Source of the DNA: Zea mays
Lineage: Eukaryota; Streptophyta; Magnoliopsida; Poales; Poaceae
Assembly: GCF_902167145.1 (NCBI RefSeq)
Contig: NC_050098.1
Location: forward strand, 81,570,207-81,634,206
Length of the DNA: 64,000 nucleotides
Direction of reading: 5' to 3'
Position numbers and translations under genes: made by a program. The notes beneath the pieces are model-generated. The model had not been told where the DNA came from. It ran no database searches and saw nothing but the letters and a program-made list of their open reading frames with translations. Shown here piece by piece: positions 20,816 to 31,597 of this stretch (position 1 is its first letter; every line of letters begins with the position of its first letter).

Positions 20816-23800
20816 TGTAGCATCCCAAAAATTCAAATTCTGAAATTTTCTCAAACTCGCCCTAAATTCAAAATGAATTTCAAATTTCATTTCAAAATGT
20901 TTGTTTGCGAGTTGATATCAACAAATAAAATATAGTGGTCTATATTCTCTCCAAAATCCTCCTCAAAATATCCTACAAATATTTCCTCAGTGACCCCCCT
21001 CAAGTTCTTTCCAGAAATATTGCCCAGATATTCCACCGATATATCTCCAAGTATTTTCTTCCTGAGAAATACCTTCAGAATCATTTTTCAAGTCCCTACA
21101 AATATTTTCTCCATAACTTTTCTCATGCTCATACGTATACGTATGCCTCCGGTGTCATACGGTGAGCTCTACAAGCTAATTACACTCATATAAGACAAAT
21201 CCATGCTAATCTCCCACTAATCCTCTCATCCTCCCACTAATCCCCTCATCCCTCCCCCTAATCCCCCAACCATGGCTATAAATAGAGGGGCAAGGGCCTC
21301 CTCTCATCCCACCCCAAGCCATTTCATGGCAACTCTCTCCCCCCCACACACACACCCACTCCATGTTCCACACAAGCACACACTAGCACAAGGATCGTTC
21401 GGTCGTTCTTCGATCGTTCGTCCCCCTGTTCTTAGTTTGTTCGTTCGTTCGTCCGATCGTTCGATCGTTCGTCCGATCGTTCATGGTTCGTTCGTCCGTT
21501 CGTCCGATCGTTCGATCGTTCGTCCATTCGTTCGTCCAAATAATCTTTTTCCTGTCGTTATGCTGCCGAAATTCCGATCGTTCGTTCGTCCGATCGTTCG
21601 TCTGATCGTTCGTCCGATCGTTCATGGTTTGTTCGTCCGTTCGTCCGATCGTTCAATCGTTCCTCCGTTCGTTCGTCCAAATAATATTTTTCCTGCCGTT
21701 ATGTTGCCGAAATTCCAATCGTTCGTTCATTCGATCATTCGATGGTTCATCGTTCGTTCATAGTTCATATTCATCGTTCATCGTTCGTTCATCGTTACTA
21801 TTTACCGTTACTATTTACCGTTACTTTTTACCGTTACTATTTACCGTTACTTTTTACCGTTACTTTTTACTATTTACCGTTACTTTTTACCGTTACTATT
21901 CACCGTTACTTTTTCGTTACTATTTACCGTTACTTTTTACCGTTACTTTTTACTGTTACTATTTACCGTTACTTTTTACCGTTACTATTTACCGTTACTT
22001 TTTACCGTTTACCGTTACTTTTTACCGTTACTATTTACCGTTACTTTTTACCATTACTTTTTACCGTTACTATTTACCGTTACTATTTACCGTTACTTTT
22101 TACCGTTACTATTTGTCGTTACTATTCACCGTTACTATTCATCGATCATCCGATCACCCCAAATTTCAACTACTCATCCATCATGTTGTCCAGTCCACCT
22201 AAGACCAGCCAGACCCATATCCCAGTTATACAAACTCCGGTGACTGTGATTTTCATTCCAGTAGGGAACTTCCAATCTGGTCACCCATCCTAGGTTTCTC
22301 CAAGTTGAGCACGCTTAACTTGAGATTCCTTCGAACCAGGCTTCCAAACTCAGATTCCAATAATTCTCGTTTCTAAACTCTTATCAAACTATTCCCTATC
22401 CAACCATGTCATCCCTTAAGCATGGTTCATGTTCCAGAAAAATCCCAAAATACTCTTGTCCCATATTCTGCCTATAACTCTCATGTTCATACTAAGTCAG
22501 ACGATTCATTCGTCACTATTCTCACCAACAGTGAACTTCACTGTGCTACACCACATACACCCAGTTATAAATACACCTAGCTACCCTCTCCCTCTCCACA
22601 CACACTCAACACCCTCAGCCAAGGCAAACGCCCACCCACTCAGTTACTCCGCTCTGCCGGCTACACGCATAGTGTCGCTTCGCCTCCAGTCCACCCTCCT
22701 GGTAAGCACCTCTGCTCCACCACTAGTAGTATCTCAACACCACATGACACAGATTCTACTCAAGACTCTACCCATCCATATATCTCTATTCTGACCACTA
22801 TACTAAATATTTGTTGGTATACTTGCTTGTTTGTATGTTTGCTTGTTCATGTTGCATAGTTATCGGAGCGTTCGTGCCGTCTCGTGGAGGCCAGATCTAC
22901 AAGTCTACGCCAGGAGCCAGAAGCCAGTTCCGCGAGCTCTCTTTCCCCTTCGCCAAATAAGCACGGCAAGCTCACTGGATCCCTTTGATGCATAAATTAC
23001 CTATGTTTTTCAACCACAACCCTCAGCCTGTTATTTTATGCATGATATGATTTTGAGACAAGTTATTATGGCCACCCAGCCACTTGCTGCAATCAATCCC
23101 TAATATATTTGTTACAAATGATTTGAGAAAAGGGTGAGTTTTCAAAAGAAAATGATTTTCAAAAGGTGTATGATGAAGGGTTTTCACCCTTATCACCTTG
23201 TGAGTGGGATAATCAGGGACTCCCTGGTTTAGGGGAGGGCCTAAGGTGTTGGCTCAGCTGGTTTAGGCGTGAGCAGAAGGATTGTCCCCTCATATAAGGA
23301 CCGGTTTGTCATCTTTCACTACATGTACTCATGATAAGTACAACCACTCGAGACTGTGTGGGCAGTCACTCAATCTGAACTCGTACGGTCCAACCCTAGG
23401 GTTATGAAGGCTGGGGAGCACCAGGAGGATAAGGAGGGGGAATGTTTTGTCCGGTTTGGACATGGCGGTGGCCTGACTCCTTCCGGTATAACCGTTAAGG
23501 TTAGGACGTGCGAGGAAAGAAAGAGATTCGGCATTCGGGTCTCACGACGGTGAGATCGCAGAAACCGAACTAGTGGGTAAAGTGTACACCTCTGCGCAGA
23601 GTCTAAACCTATTTGAATAGTCCGTGTCCACTGGTATGGACGAGTCTGGTATGGTATGGCAATTAATGTTTTGTTTTCAAAAAAGGCTGCGTTTGAGATA
23701 AATGGTTTTTAAAAGGTCCGGCAGTTGAGCCGTGAGCTATGGTGGACGGGAAGTCCAGTAGCTGTTTTTGAAAAGGAAAACCAGTGGGAAACTGCTAAGA

Positions 23801-24316
23801 TACCTGGATGGTTTAGTCCAGGGGATTTTATTATAATACTGAAAAACTTCCTGCTCCTTTGGAGAGGATGCGCTTTGCAAAATACAAAATGTTTTACAAA
23901 ACAACCCTGCATAAAATATTGTTGTTTCTGCAAAATATCCTGAGCTCCAGATATTCCATGCATTATATCTGATTTCCCCATTCCGCGGGTGAAGGTGGGC
24001 TGCTGAGTACGTTTGTACTCACCCTTGCTTATTTACTTTTTTTCAGAAAAAGGAGATCGGGTAAGAGTTACGAATGTTCCCAACCTTGCCTGTGGCTGTT
24101 GGACCGCTGATTTGCTTCGCTGCGTATATCGGGCTGCTTCAGCCCCACTCTGATGATATGTCCCAAGCTGGGGACCAACTCTTAAAGTTGTTCGCCACCT
24201 TTATAGGTTTGTCGTTTAAGCAGATCTGTAATCATCTGATGTATAAATGTGTTTACTAGCCTCCTGGGACTAGTAATTGTATCACATTTGAGTCCCAGAG
24301 GATTGGGGACGCCTCA
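20816..24316 (+). repeat. L1 3' LTR (3,501 bp)
   Basis: Nearly the same sequence as the 5' LTR, differing by scattered single bases and by shorter tandem arrays. It ends GACGCCTCA before the target duplication AATAT at 24317-24321. The end differs slightly from the 5' LTR end (GATGCTTCA). Confidence 0.93.
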
Positions 24317-24321
24317 AATAT

Positions 24322-24610
24322 CTCAGAAGTATCTCCCTTTCATAGCATCAATTTGACTCTGCTTAATGGATGATTTTCCGAAGATGGTGTGACTCAGCCG
24401 CCAGGGCTGATTTTCGGCATCTTCATCTTCACTTTCCACATCAAAGCTTCCGCTGTCGTCAGAATCCTCAGACAAACCAGCTAGCATTTCATTTGTAATC
24501 ATCTCTGTGTTTGTCTTCACCATGGCCTCGTAAACACCAGCTAGAGCAGGATCAACAACCTTCTTCTCTTCAACCATTTGGTGAGCACTTGTGCAAATGC
24601 CGAAGCTCAT
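24322..24610 (-). pseudogene. T1 antisense gene, exon 1 start
   Basis: The N-terminal part of the antisense gene, from the Met at 24610. It matches Z1 through the Ser/Asp/Glu-rich acidic stretch (LSEDSDDSGSFD) and PWRLSHTIFGKSSIK to RYF, where an in-frame TGA at about 24326-24328 sits at a codon that is Arg in Z1 (CGA to TGA, a methyl-cytosine decay pattern). L1 cuts the gene just after this. With L1 and one AATAT removed, the reading frame continues into 14184. Confidence 0.75.
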
Positions 24611-24705
24611 GAATCAAGTGAAATTTGACAGAGCAAGAAAATTCAAGCTTGAAAAAATAGCACAAGCGTTTGAGATGGCGCGTCAAATGTTTTCACTGCG
24701 GGTTC

Positions 24706-24714
24706 CTATTTATA
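24706..24714 (-). promoter_or_regulatory. TATA box of the T1 antisense gene
   Basis: TATAAATAG on the minus strand, about 100 bp before the antisense ATG at 24610. Z1 has TATAAATA in the same place relative to its antisense ATG. Confidence 0.6.
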
Positions 24715-24860
24715 TGCCCAGTGCTTGCAACTTGGCGGGCCCTACATGTCATTGACTTTCGCTATTCTAGCGAAGGGAAGGTATTTTTTTGGACCTTCGG
24801 CTAAAGGCCTTCGTTCACGTCGCAGTCTCAATTTGTTAAGTGCAAAAACAAATTAATACT

Positions 24861-24872
24861 GCGAGGGGCTAC
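24861..24872 (+). other. T1 polypurine tract
   Basis: GCGAGGGGCTAC directly before the 3' LTR, identical to the Z1 tract at 36020-36031. Confidence 0.85.
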
Positions 24873-25535
24873 TGTTGGGTGTCTTCCTCTTCCGAAGGTC
24901 CTCAAAAACTTAACTAACATGTTTTTTAGTATATTAGACTGTTACAGGAGGCTTCGGCTTTGAGATGAAGGTGTGCATAGTATGAAGGTGTGGTTTGAAG
25001 GAAGGACAATCTAGATTCGAAGGTGTGGCTGTAGAAGCTTCGGCTTAGCACGATGACGATGGTGAAAGGCGAAACCGACTTAAAGGGGAAAAGACTGCTT
25101 GGTCCTTGACAGCTTGCCTTATGGTCAACAGTAAATGTCAGGGACATGAATATAATTTTGTCCAGACTACGTCCTGCGCCTATAAATAGATGAACAGTAA
25201 CACCGTACTGTTCACGCTGACTTGTAATCATTCTTGCATCACTCCCGCCCTTTTACCTTCTGTCGAGCCGAAGGTACAAATGTAATATAAATATTATTGA
25301 TGTTTCTCCATGTTTATAAAATAAGAATATAAATAATCCAATAATTTAGAATAATTGTTTATATTCTTTTTGTGTTTTATATGTCTTTATTTACATCCTT
25401 GCTCACTGAAATGATGAAGGTATGTCCTTCACGACCTTCGTCTAAAAGATCATTATATCCTAAGGGAGATAATGCTTCGAAGGACGAAGGTCTTCGACCA
25501 TTAACATTCGTGTTGCCTTGTTCTTGATTTATAGC
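24873..25535 (+). repeat. T1 3' LTR, main part (ends at 42261-42282)
   Basis: Starts TGTTGGGTGTCTTCC and is related throughout to the Z1 LTR, with a TATA box TATAAATAG at 25181-25189. C2 splits it 22 bp before its end; the remaining bases (ATTTGAGAACAAGTGACCAA and CA) are at 42261-42282 after the ATAGC duplication. Total length is about 685 bp. Confidence 0.85.
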
Positions 25536-26823
25536 TGAAAGTCGCCTAGAGGGGGGGTGAATAGGGCGAAACTGAAATTCTCAAAACAATCACAACTATA
25601 AGCCGGGTTAGTGTTAGAAATATAATCGAGTCCGCGAGAGAGGGTGCAAAACAAATCGTAAGCGAATAAAGAGTGTGACACGCGGATTTGTTTTACCGAG
25701 GTTCGGTTCTCGCAAACCTACTCCCCGTTGAGGTGGTCACAAAGACCGGGTCTCTTTCAACCCTTTTCCCTCTCTCAAACGATCCCTCGGACCGAGTGAG
25801 CTTTCTCTTCTCAATCACTTGGAACACAAAGTTCCTACAAGGACCACCACAAGATTGGTGTCTCTTGCCTCAATTACAAGTGAGTTTGATCGCAATAAAG
25901 AATCAAGAAAGAAGAAAGCAATCCAAGCGCAAGAGCTCGAAAGAACACAAGCAAATCTCTCTCACTAGTCACTAAAGCTTTGTGTGGAATTTGGAAGAGG
26001 ATTTGATCTCTTGAGTGTGTCTAGAATTGAATGCCTAGCTCTTGTAAGTGGTTGGATGTGTGAAAACTTGGATGCAATGAATGGTGGGTGGTTGGGGTAT
26101 TTATAGCCCCAACCACCAAACTAGCCGTTTGGTGGAGCTGACTGTCGTATGGTGCACCGGACATGTCCGGTGCGCCAGCCACGTCACCAAAGCCGATGGG
26201 ATTCGACCGTTGGAGCACTGTCTTCTGGGCCCGCCTGGATGTCCGGTGGCGCACCGGACATGTACTGTAGAGTGTCCGGTGCGCCAGCATGGGCGTGCCT
26301 GACTTCTGCGCGCGCTGGCGCGCATTCAATGCGCTGCAGGTAGCCGTTGGCGCCGAAGTATCCGTTGCTTCGATGTCACACCGGACAGTCCAGTGTACAC
26401 CGGACATGTCCGGTGAATTATAGCGGACTAGCCGTTGTGAATTCCCGAAGCTGGCGAGTTCCAGAGCCGCTCTTCCTTGGAGCACCGGACACTGTCCGGT
26501 GTACACCGGACAGTCCGGTGAATTATAGCGGAGCGTCTCTGGATTTTCCCGAAGGTGACGAGTTCGACTTGGAGTCCTCTGGTGCACCGGACACTGTCCG
26601 GTGGTGCACCGGACAGTCCGGTGCGCCAGGCCAGAGGTGCCTTCGGTTGTCCCTTTGCTCTTTTGTTGAACCCAATACTTGGTCTTTTTATTGGCTATGT
26701 GTGAACCTTTGGCACCTGTATAACTTATACACTAGAGCAAACTAGTTAGTCCAATTATTTGTGTTGGGCAATTCAACCACCAAAATCAATTAGGAAAATA
26801 GGTGTAAGCCTAATTCCCTTTCA
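25536..26823 (-). repeat. C2 3' LTR (1,288 bp)
   Basis: On the minus strand it runs from TGAAAGGGAATTAGGC to the CGACTTTCA end. It carries a TATA box TATAAATA on the minus strand (26105-26098) and at least six CACCGGAC/GTCCGGTG palindromes between about 26150 and 26625. Confidence 0.92.
26150..26625 (-). repeat. Sirevirus LTR palindrome cluster in C2 3' LTR
   Basis: Palindromes such as CACCGGACATGTCCGGTG (about 26155), and head-to-head pairs near 26381, 26484 and 26584, upstream of the TATA box in element orientation. The 5' LTR carries the same set with a few changed arms. Confidence 0.85.
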
Positions 26824-27653
26824 ATCTCCCCCTTTTTGGTGACTGATGCCAACACAAACCAAAGCAAGTATAGAAATGCATAATTGAACTAGTTTGCATA
26901 AGGTAAGTGCAAAGATTGCTTGGAATTGAGCCAATATAAATACTTACAAGATATGCATGGATTGTTTCTTTGTTTTTAACATTTTGGATCACGCTTGCAC
27001 CACATGTTTTGTTTTTGCAAATCTTTATGTAAATCCTTTTCAAAGTTCTTTTGCAAATAGTCAAAGGTAAATGAATAAGATTTTGCAAAGCATCTTCAAG
27101 GTTTGAAATTTTCTCCCCCTGTTTCAAATGCTTTTTCCTTTGACTAATTAAAACTCCCCCTTAATGAAATCCTCCTCTTAGTGTTCAAGAGGGTTTTGAT
27201 ATTAATTTTGAAGAGGGTATACCAATTTGAAATTATATCACAAGTAAGGTACCAATTTGAAAATACTCTTTGAAAAACTAAAATTTTAGAAATTGGTGGT
27301 GGTGCGGTCCTTTTGCTTTGGGCTCATACTCTCTCCCCCTTTGGCATGAATCGCCAAAAACGAAATCATTAGAGCCCTTTTATTACTCTCTCCCCCTTTG
27401 GTCATAAATAAATGAGTGAGGATTATACCAAAGATGGAGTCCTTTTGCTTTGGATTCTCCCCCAAAAGAAGGAGAGATGCGCGGAGCGACGGCGAAGGAT
27501 GAGTTACGGAGTGGAAGCCTTTTGTCTTCGCCGAAGACTCCAATTTCCTTTCAATATACCTATGACTTGGTTTGAAATTCACTTGAAAACTTATTAGTCA
27601 TAGCACATGAAAGAGACATGATCAAAGGTATATAGAAGAGCTATGTGTGCAAT
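26824..27653 (-). other. C2 3' untranslated region with multiple polypurine tracts
   Basis: About 830 bp between the pol stop and the 3' LTR. On the plus strand, CTCCCCC runs appear next to the LTR (26826) and again near 27114, 27154, 27332, 27390 and 27461; on the minus strand each is a GGGGGAG purine tract. Multiple tracts upstream of the 3' LTR are a known Sirevirus trait. No gene is seen. Confidence 0.75.
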
Positions 27654-29336
27654 TCAACAAAAGAAGTTCCTAGAATCAAGAATATTTAGCTCATGCCTAA
27701 GTTTGTTAAAAGTTTGTTCATCAAGTGGCTTGGTAAAGATATCGGCTAATTGATCTTTAGTATTAATGTAAGAAATCTCGATATCTCCCTTTTGTTGGTG
27801 ATCCCTTAAAAAGTGATACCGAATGGCTATGTGTTTAGTGCGGCTATGCTCAACGGGATTATCCGCCATGCGGATTGCACTCTCATTATCACATAGAAGA
27901 GGAACTTTGGTTAATTTGTAACCATAGTCCCTAAGGGTTTGCCTCATCCAAAGTAATTGCGCGCAACAATGGCCTGCGGCATGTGCTCGGCTTCGACGGT
28001 AGAAAGAGCGACGGGATTTTGCTTCTTTGAAGCCCAAGACACCAAGGATCTTCCCAAGAACTGGCAAGTCCCCGATGTGCTCTTTCTATTGATTTTACAC
28101 CCCTCCCAATCGACATCCGAATAACCAATTAAATCAAAGGTGGATCCCCTAGGATACCAAAGCCCAAACTTAGGAGTATAAACCAAATATCTCAAGATTC
28201 GTTTTACGGCCGTAAGGTGAGCTTCCTTAGGGTCGGCTTGGAATCTTGCACACATGCATACGGAAAGCATAATGTCCGGTCGAGATGCACATAAATATAG
28301 CAAAGAACCTATCATCGACCGGTATACCTTTTGATCAATGGATTTACCTCCCTCGTCGAGGTCGAGATGCCCATTGGTTCCCATGGGTGTCTTGATGGGT
28401 TTGGCATCCTTCATTCCAAACTTGCTTAGAATATCTTGAGTATACTTCGTTTGGCTTAGGAAGGTGCCTTCTTGGAGTTGCTTCACTTGAAATCCTAAGA
28501 AATACTTCAACTCCCCCATCATAGACATCTCGAACTTTTGTGTCATGATCCTACTAAATTCTTCACATGTAGACTCGTTAGTAGACCCAAATATAATATC
28601 ATCAACATAAATTTGGCATACAAACAAGTCATTTTCAAGAGTTTTAGTAAAGAGTGTAGGATCGGCCTTTCCAACTTTGAAGCCATTAGTGATAAGAAAA
28701 TCTCTAAGGCATTCATACCATGCTCTTGGGGCTTGCTTGAGCCCATAAAGCGCCTTAGAGAGTTTATAAATATGGTTAGGGTACTCACTATCTTCAAAGC
28801 CGGGAGGTTGCTCAACATAGACCTCTTCCTTGATTGGTCCATTGAGGAAGGCACTTTTCACGTCCATTTGATAAAGCTTAAAGCCATGGTAAGTAGCATA
28901 GGCCAATAATATATGAATTGACTCAAGCCTAGCTACGGGTGCATAGGTTTCACCGAAATCCAAACCTTCGACTTGGGAGTATCCCTTGGCCACAAGTCGA
29001 GCTTTATTCCTTGTCACCACACCATGCTCATCTTGCTTGTTGCGGAAGACCCATTTGGTTCCTACAACATTTTGATTAGGACGTGGAACTAAATGCCATA
29101 CCTCATTCCTAGTGAAGTTGTTGAGCTCCTCTTGCATTGCCACCACCCAATCCGAATCTTGAAGTGCTTCCTCTACCCTGTGTGGCTCAATAGAGGAAAC
29201 AAAAGAGTAATGCTCACAAAAATGTGCAACACGAGATCTAGTGGTTACCCCCTTATGAATGTCGCCGAGGATGGTGTCGACGGGGTGATTGCTTGGTGGA
29301 CTCTTGGGTGTGGCTGCCTTTGTTCTTCATCCTCCT
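27654..29336 (-). pseudogene. pol: C2 pol: reverse transcriptase and RNase H
   Basis: From the Z1 junction the frame runs through [14 protein letters not shown], the copia reverse transcriptase with [20 protein letters not shown] and the catalytic YVDDIIFG, then RNase H with [14 protein letters not shown] and STVEAE. The second half of RNase H (from [11 protein letters not shown] to TKPLDEQTFNKLRHEL) is in another frame after a one-base deletion near 27975, ending at the stop at 27654-27656. The enzyme copies element RNA into DNA in the particle. Separated from its integrase by Z1 and frameshifted, it is inactive. Confidence 0.9.
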
Positions 29337-30007
29337 TGTTGGGGGCCTTCGTCCTCCGAAGGTCCTCAAAAACATGATTTGACAATGTTTTCCGAGTGGA
29401 TTATGTGAACAGGTATTTTCGGATCCAGAATTATGAATATGGAGCACGGCCAGGACGAAGCCTGAACCAGACGAAGGTCGAGTGTAGCCGAAGCTGTGCG
29501 CAGGGAAGCTTCGGCGCGATGGCAGAAGGGGGAACCGACTTAAAGATGAAAAGACTTCGGGGGCCTCGACAGATTTCCATAAGCCGTTAACAAATGTAAT
29601 GGACATGGATGTAATTTTACGTGGGCTGCGTCCCGCGTCTATAAATAGATGAACAGTACTCCCGTACTGTTCACGCGGACTTGGCATTTTGCTTTTAGCA
29701 TCACGCTCGTACTTTTCACCTTCTCTCAGGACCGAAGGTACATTTGTAATTTGAAATCATTTCTGTTTTTCCATGTTAATAAAATAGAAATGATTCTATG
29801 GTGATGCTTATATCATATTTCATGCTTTATGTGAGTCCTTCGTCATTACTTGTTATGTTTACGAAGGTATGTCTCTCATGACCTTCGTCCGAGACTCATT
29901 ATTTCCCAAAGGAACATAATGCTTCGAAGGACGAAGGATTTTAACACTTAACACTTTTTATGTTGCCTTGTTCTTAACTCTTAGCACTTGAGAACAAGTC
30001 CCCAACA
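29337..30007 (+). repeat. Z1 5' LTR (671 bp)
   Basis: Starts TGTTGGGGGCCTTCG and ends GTCCCCAACA. Contains the short palindromic TCCTCCGAAGGTCC start region, many CTTCG/CGAAGG words, and the TATA box at 29640. Open frames within it are chance. Confidence 0.95.
29640..29648 (+). promoter_or_regulatory. Z1 LTR TATA box
   Basis: TATAAATAG in the context GCGTCTATAAATAGATGAACAG. The 3' LTR copy is at 36335-36343, and T1 (25181) and T3 (58177) have the same box in the same setting. Confidence 0.7.
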
Positions 30008-30022
30008 TTGGCGCCCACCTCC
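30008..30022 (+). other. Z1 primer-binding site
   Basis: TTGGCGCCCACCTCC directly after the LTR, the primer site typical of Tat-clade elements. T3 has TTGGCGCCCACC at 58502. Confidence 0.8.
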
Positions 30023-30082
30023 GGTGAACTCACTTCCACTTCGAGTCTTCGTGAACACCTTCGGAAGCTATAGACCTTCGCT

Positions 30083-31597
30083 ATGGCGCCGAAGAAAGCT
30101 TCAGCGGCTGGGGCTGCAGCACTACAACCGCTGGACCACAACCAGGAGACCGTCTCTCTTCGGGAGGCCAGAAGCCAGAAGAGAAAAGCTGTTAGCCCGA
30201 CGCTTGAGGAAGAAGAGCTAGACCAAGAAATCAGAGAGATGGAGATGCTACATCAACAAGTGCAGAGGAAGAAGGAGAAGGTGGCCCGCCTAGCTGAGTT
30301 GCAAAGGCAAATTGACGAAGCTTCTAAGGAAGTTCGCCATCTCACTCACGATGAGCAGAACAGAAGGCCTCATCAGAAAGACCTCCATCAGGAGGGCTTC
30401 GTCAACGAAGACGACTGGTATGATAATTTCCATCAGGGAAATTTTGTTTTTGATGATGCTTCTCCTCTGTCTGCTGAGCTGCAGGCTACACCTTGGCCTA
30501 CATCCTATAAGCCACCCCAGCTCCCCATGTTTGACGGCCACTCCGACCCGAAGCAATTCTTGATGAGCTACAAAGCAACAGTGTCTTCGTACGGGGGCAA
30601 CGCTGCAATCATGGCGAAGTCTTTCGTCATGGCCGTCAGGAATGTTGCTCAGACCTGGTATTCCTCCCTTCGGCCAGGAACAATCACTTCATGGCAGAAG
30701 CTGAAGGATATGTTACTGACCAGCTTTCAAGGATTTCAAACGAAGCCGGTTACAGCTCAAGCCCTCTTCCAGTGTATTCAGGATCACGAAGAATACCTTC
30801 AGGCGTATGTCCGAAGGTTCTTACGATTGAGGGCGCAGGCACCAACGGTGCCCAATGAAATCGTTATCGAAGCCATGATCAAGGGGCTCCGTCCTGGACC
30901 TGCAGCTCAATACTTTGCTCGGAAGCCTCCTCAGACCTTGCAGAAATTGCTCCAAAAGATGGATGAGTACATTCGTGCTGACAATGACTTTCGCCAAAGA
31001 AGGGAGGAGGCCTTCAGATTTTCTGAGATGACCAGGGGCTTCGGAGGAAGATACTACCCGAGGCATGTCCGTTCCATTCACAACACTCAGAATGATGATA
31101 AGGGGAGTCAGCAAAACAGGCCGCAGTGCTCCTCACAGGCTTCGGGGCAACAACAAACTTTCTTTCGGCCACCAGCTCCAAGAGGCAGAGGCGCCAGGGG
31201 CTTCGGCGGAAGATTCGGAGATCAGCCAAGGAGACTGTTTTGCCTATTCTGTGGAGAGGGCAAGGGCCACACCACTAGGACGTGCCATGTTACAATCCAG
31301 AAGCAAAAGGAACTAGCCGAAGCTGCATCTCAACAAGCTCAGTCGAAGCAGGTTATGCATACTGCTTCGTTTCATCCGCCTTATGTCCCACAATACATAG
31401 ACAACCACCCTGCGGCTTCTGTAGCTTCGGCAAGTCAACCTAAAGCTTCCTGGCAGCAGCTTCCGCCTCCACCTCCATTGCAGCAAGGTCAACAGCCAGA
31501 AGGGAGTCAATACGCTCCACATCAGAGGGACTTCAGAGAACAGTCCGAAGCTCGCACAGTCAACAGCACTGTGCCAGAGTCGAAGCACATTTATTGA
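30083..31597 (+). CDS. gag: Z1 Gag protein (504 aa), intact
   Basis: An uninterrupted frame from ATG at 30083, the first ATG after the primer site, to TGA at 31595-31597. Residues 30-110 are a basic region with a coiled coil (LDQEIREMEMLHQQVQRKKE). Residues about 155-300 match the Retrotrans_gag capsid domain (VAQTWYSSLRPGTITSW, then LQAYVRRFLRLR). A zinc knuckle at about residues 386-400 has unusual spacing, CX2CX5HX4C (CLFCGEGKGHTTRTC), one residue longer than the classic form. A Gln/Pro-rich tail follows. It would form the particle in the cytoplasm and package element RNA; pol must come from a cinful-type partner. T3 carries a decayed relative. Confidence 0.9.
   Translation: MAPKKASAAGAAALQPLDHNQETVSLREARSQKRKAVSPTLEEEELDQEIREMEMLHQQVQRKKEKVARLAELQRQIDEASKEVRHLTHDEQNRRPHQKDLHQEGFVNEDDWYDNFHQGNFVFDDASPLSAELQATPWPTSYKPPQLPMFDGHSDPKQFLMSYKATVSSYGGNAAIMAKSFVMAVRNVAQTWYSSLRPGTITSWQKLKDMLLTSFQGFQTKPVTAQALFQCIQDHEEYLQAYVRRFLRLRAQAPTVPNEIVIEAMIKGLRPGPAAQYFARKPPQTLQKLLQKMDEYIRADNDFRQRREEAFRFSEMTRGFGGRYYPRHVRSIHNTQNDDKGSQQNRPQCSSQASGQQQTFFRPPAPRGRGARGFGGRFGDQPRRLFCLFCGEGKGHTTRTCHVTIQKQKELAEAASQQAQSKQVMHTASFHPPYVPQYIDNHPAASVASASQPKASWQQLPPPPPLQQGQQPEGSQYAPHQRDFREQSEARTVNSTVPESKHIY

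Larger units (their letters stand above)
14190..24316 (+). mobile_element. L1: complete non-autonomous gypsy-type LTR element (10.1 kb)
   Basis: Two long LTRs (14190-17763 and 20816-24316) flank a 3.05 kb internal region with primer site, one interrupted gag-like gene, a promoter-like cassette and a polypurine tract. The target duplication AATAT is at 14185-14189 and 24317-24321. No protease, reverse transcriptase or integrase is present, so it must have moved with help from another element. The last 40 internal bases match the end of the Tekay polyprotein of K1 (CTCGAGGACGAGATT), which suggests a Tekay-like partner. It is inserted in the antisense gene of T1. Confidence 0.92.

Noticed and set aside
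24074..24259. Small frames conserved in both L1 LTRs (for example 16803-17000 and 23356-23553)
   Set aside because: They are alike because the LTRs are nearly the same; no initiation context or domain, and the region overlaps the folded motif.
26150..26625. Regularly repeated palindromes considered as a CRISPR-like array
   Set aside because: Repeats are 17-20 bp palindromes of uneven spacing inside an LTR of a plant retroelement; no uniform spacers or cas genes.
29253..29687. Minus-strand frame in the Z1 LTR and its copy at 36005-36382
   Set aside because: Identical frames in both LTRs crossing the TATA box; chance frame in the LTR.
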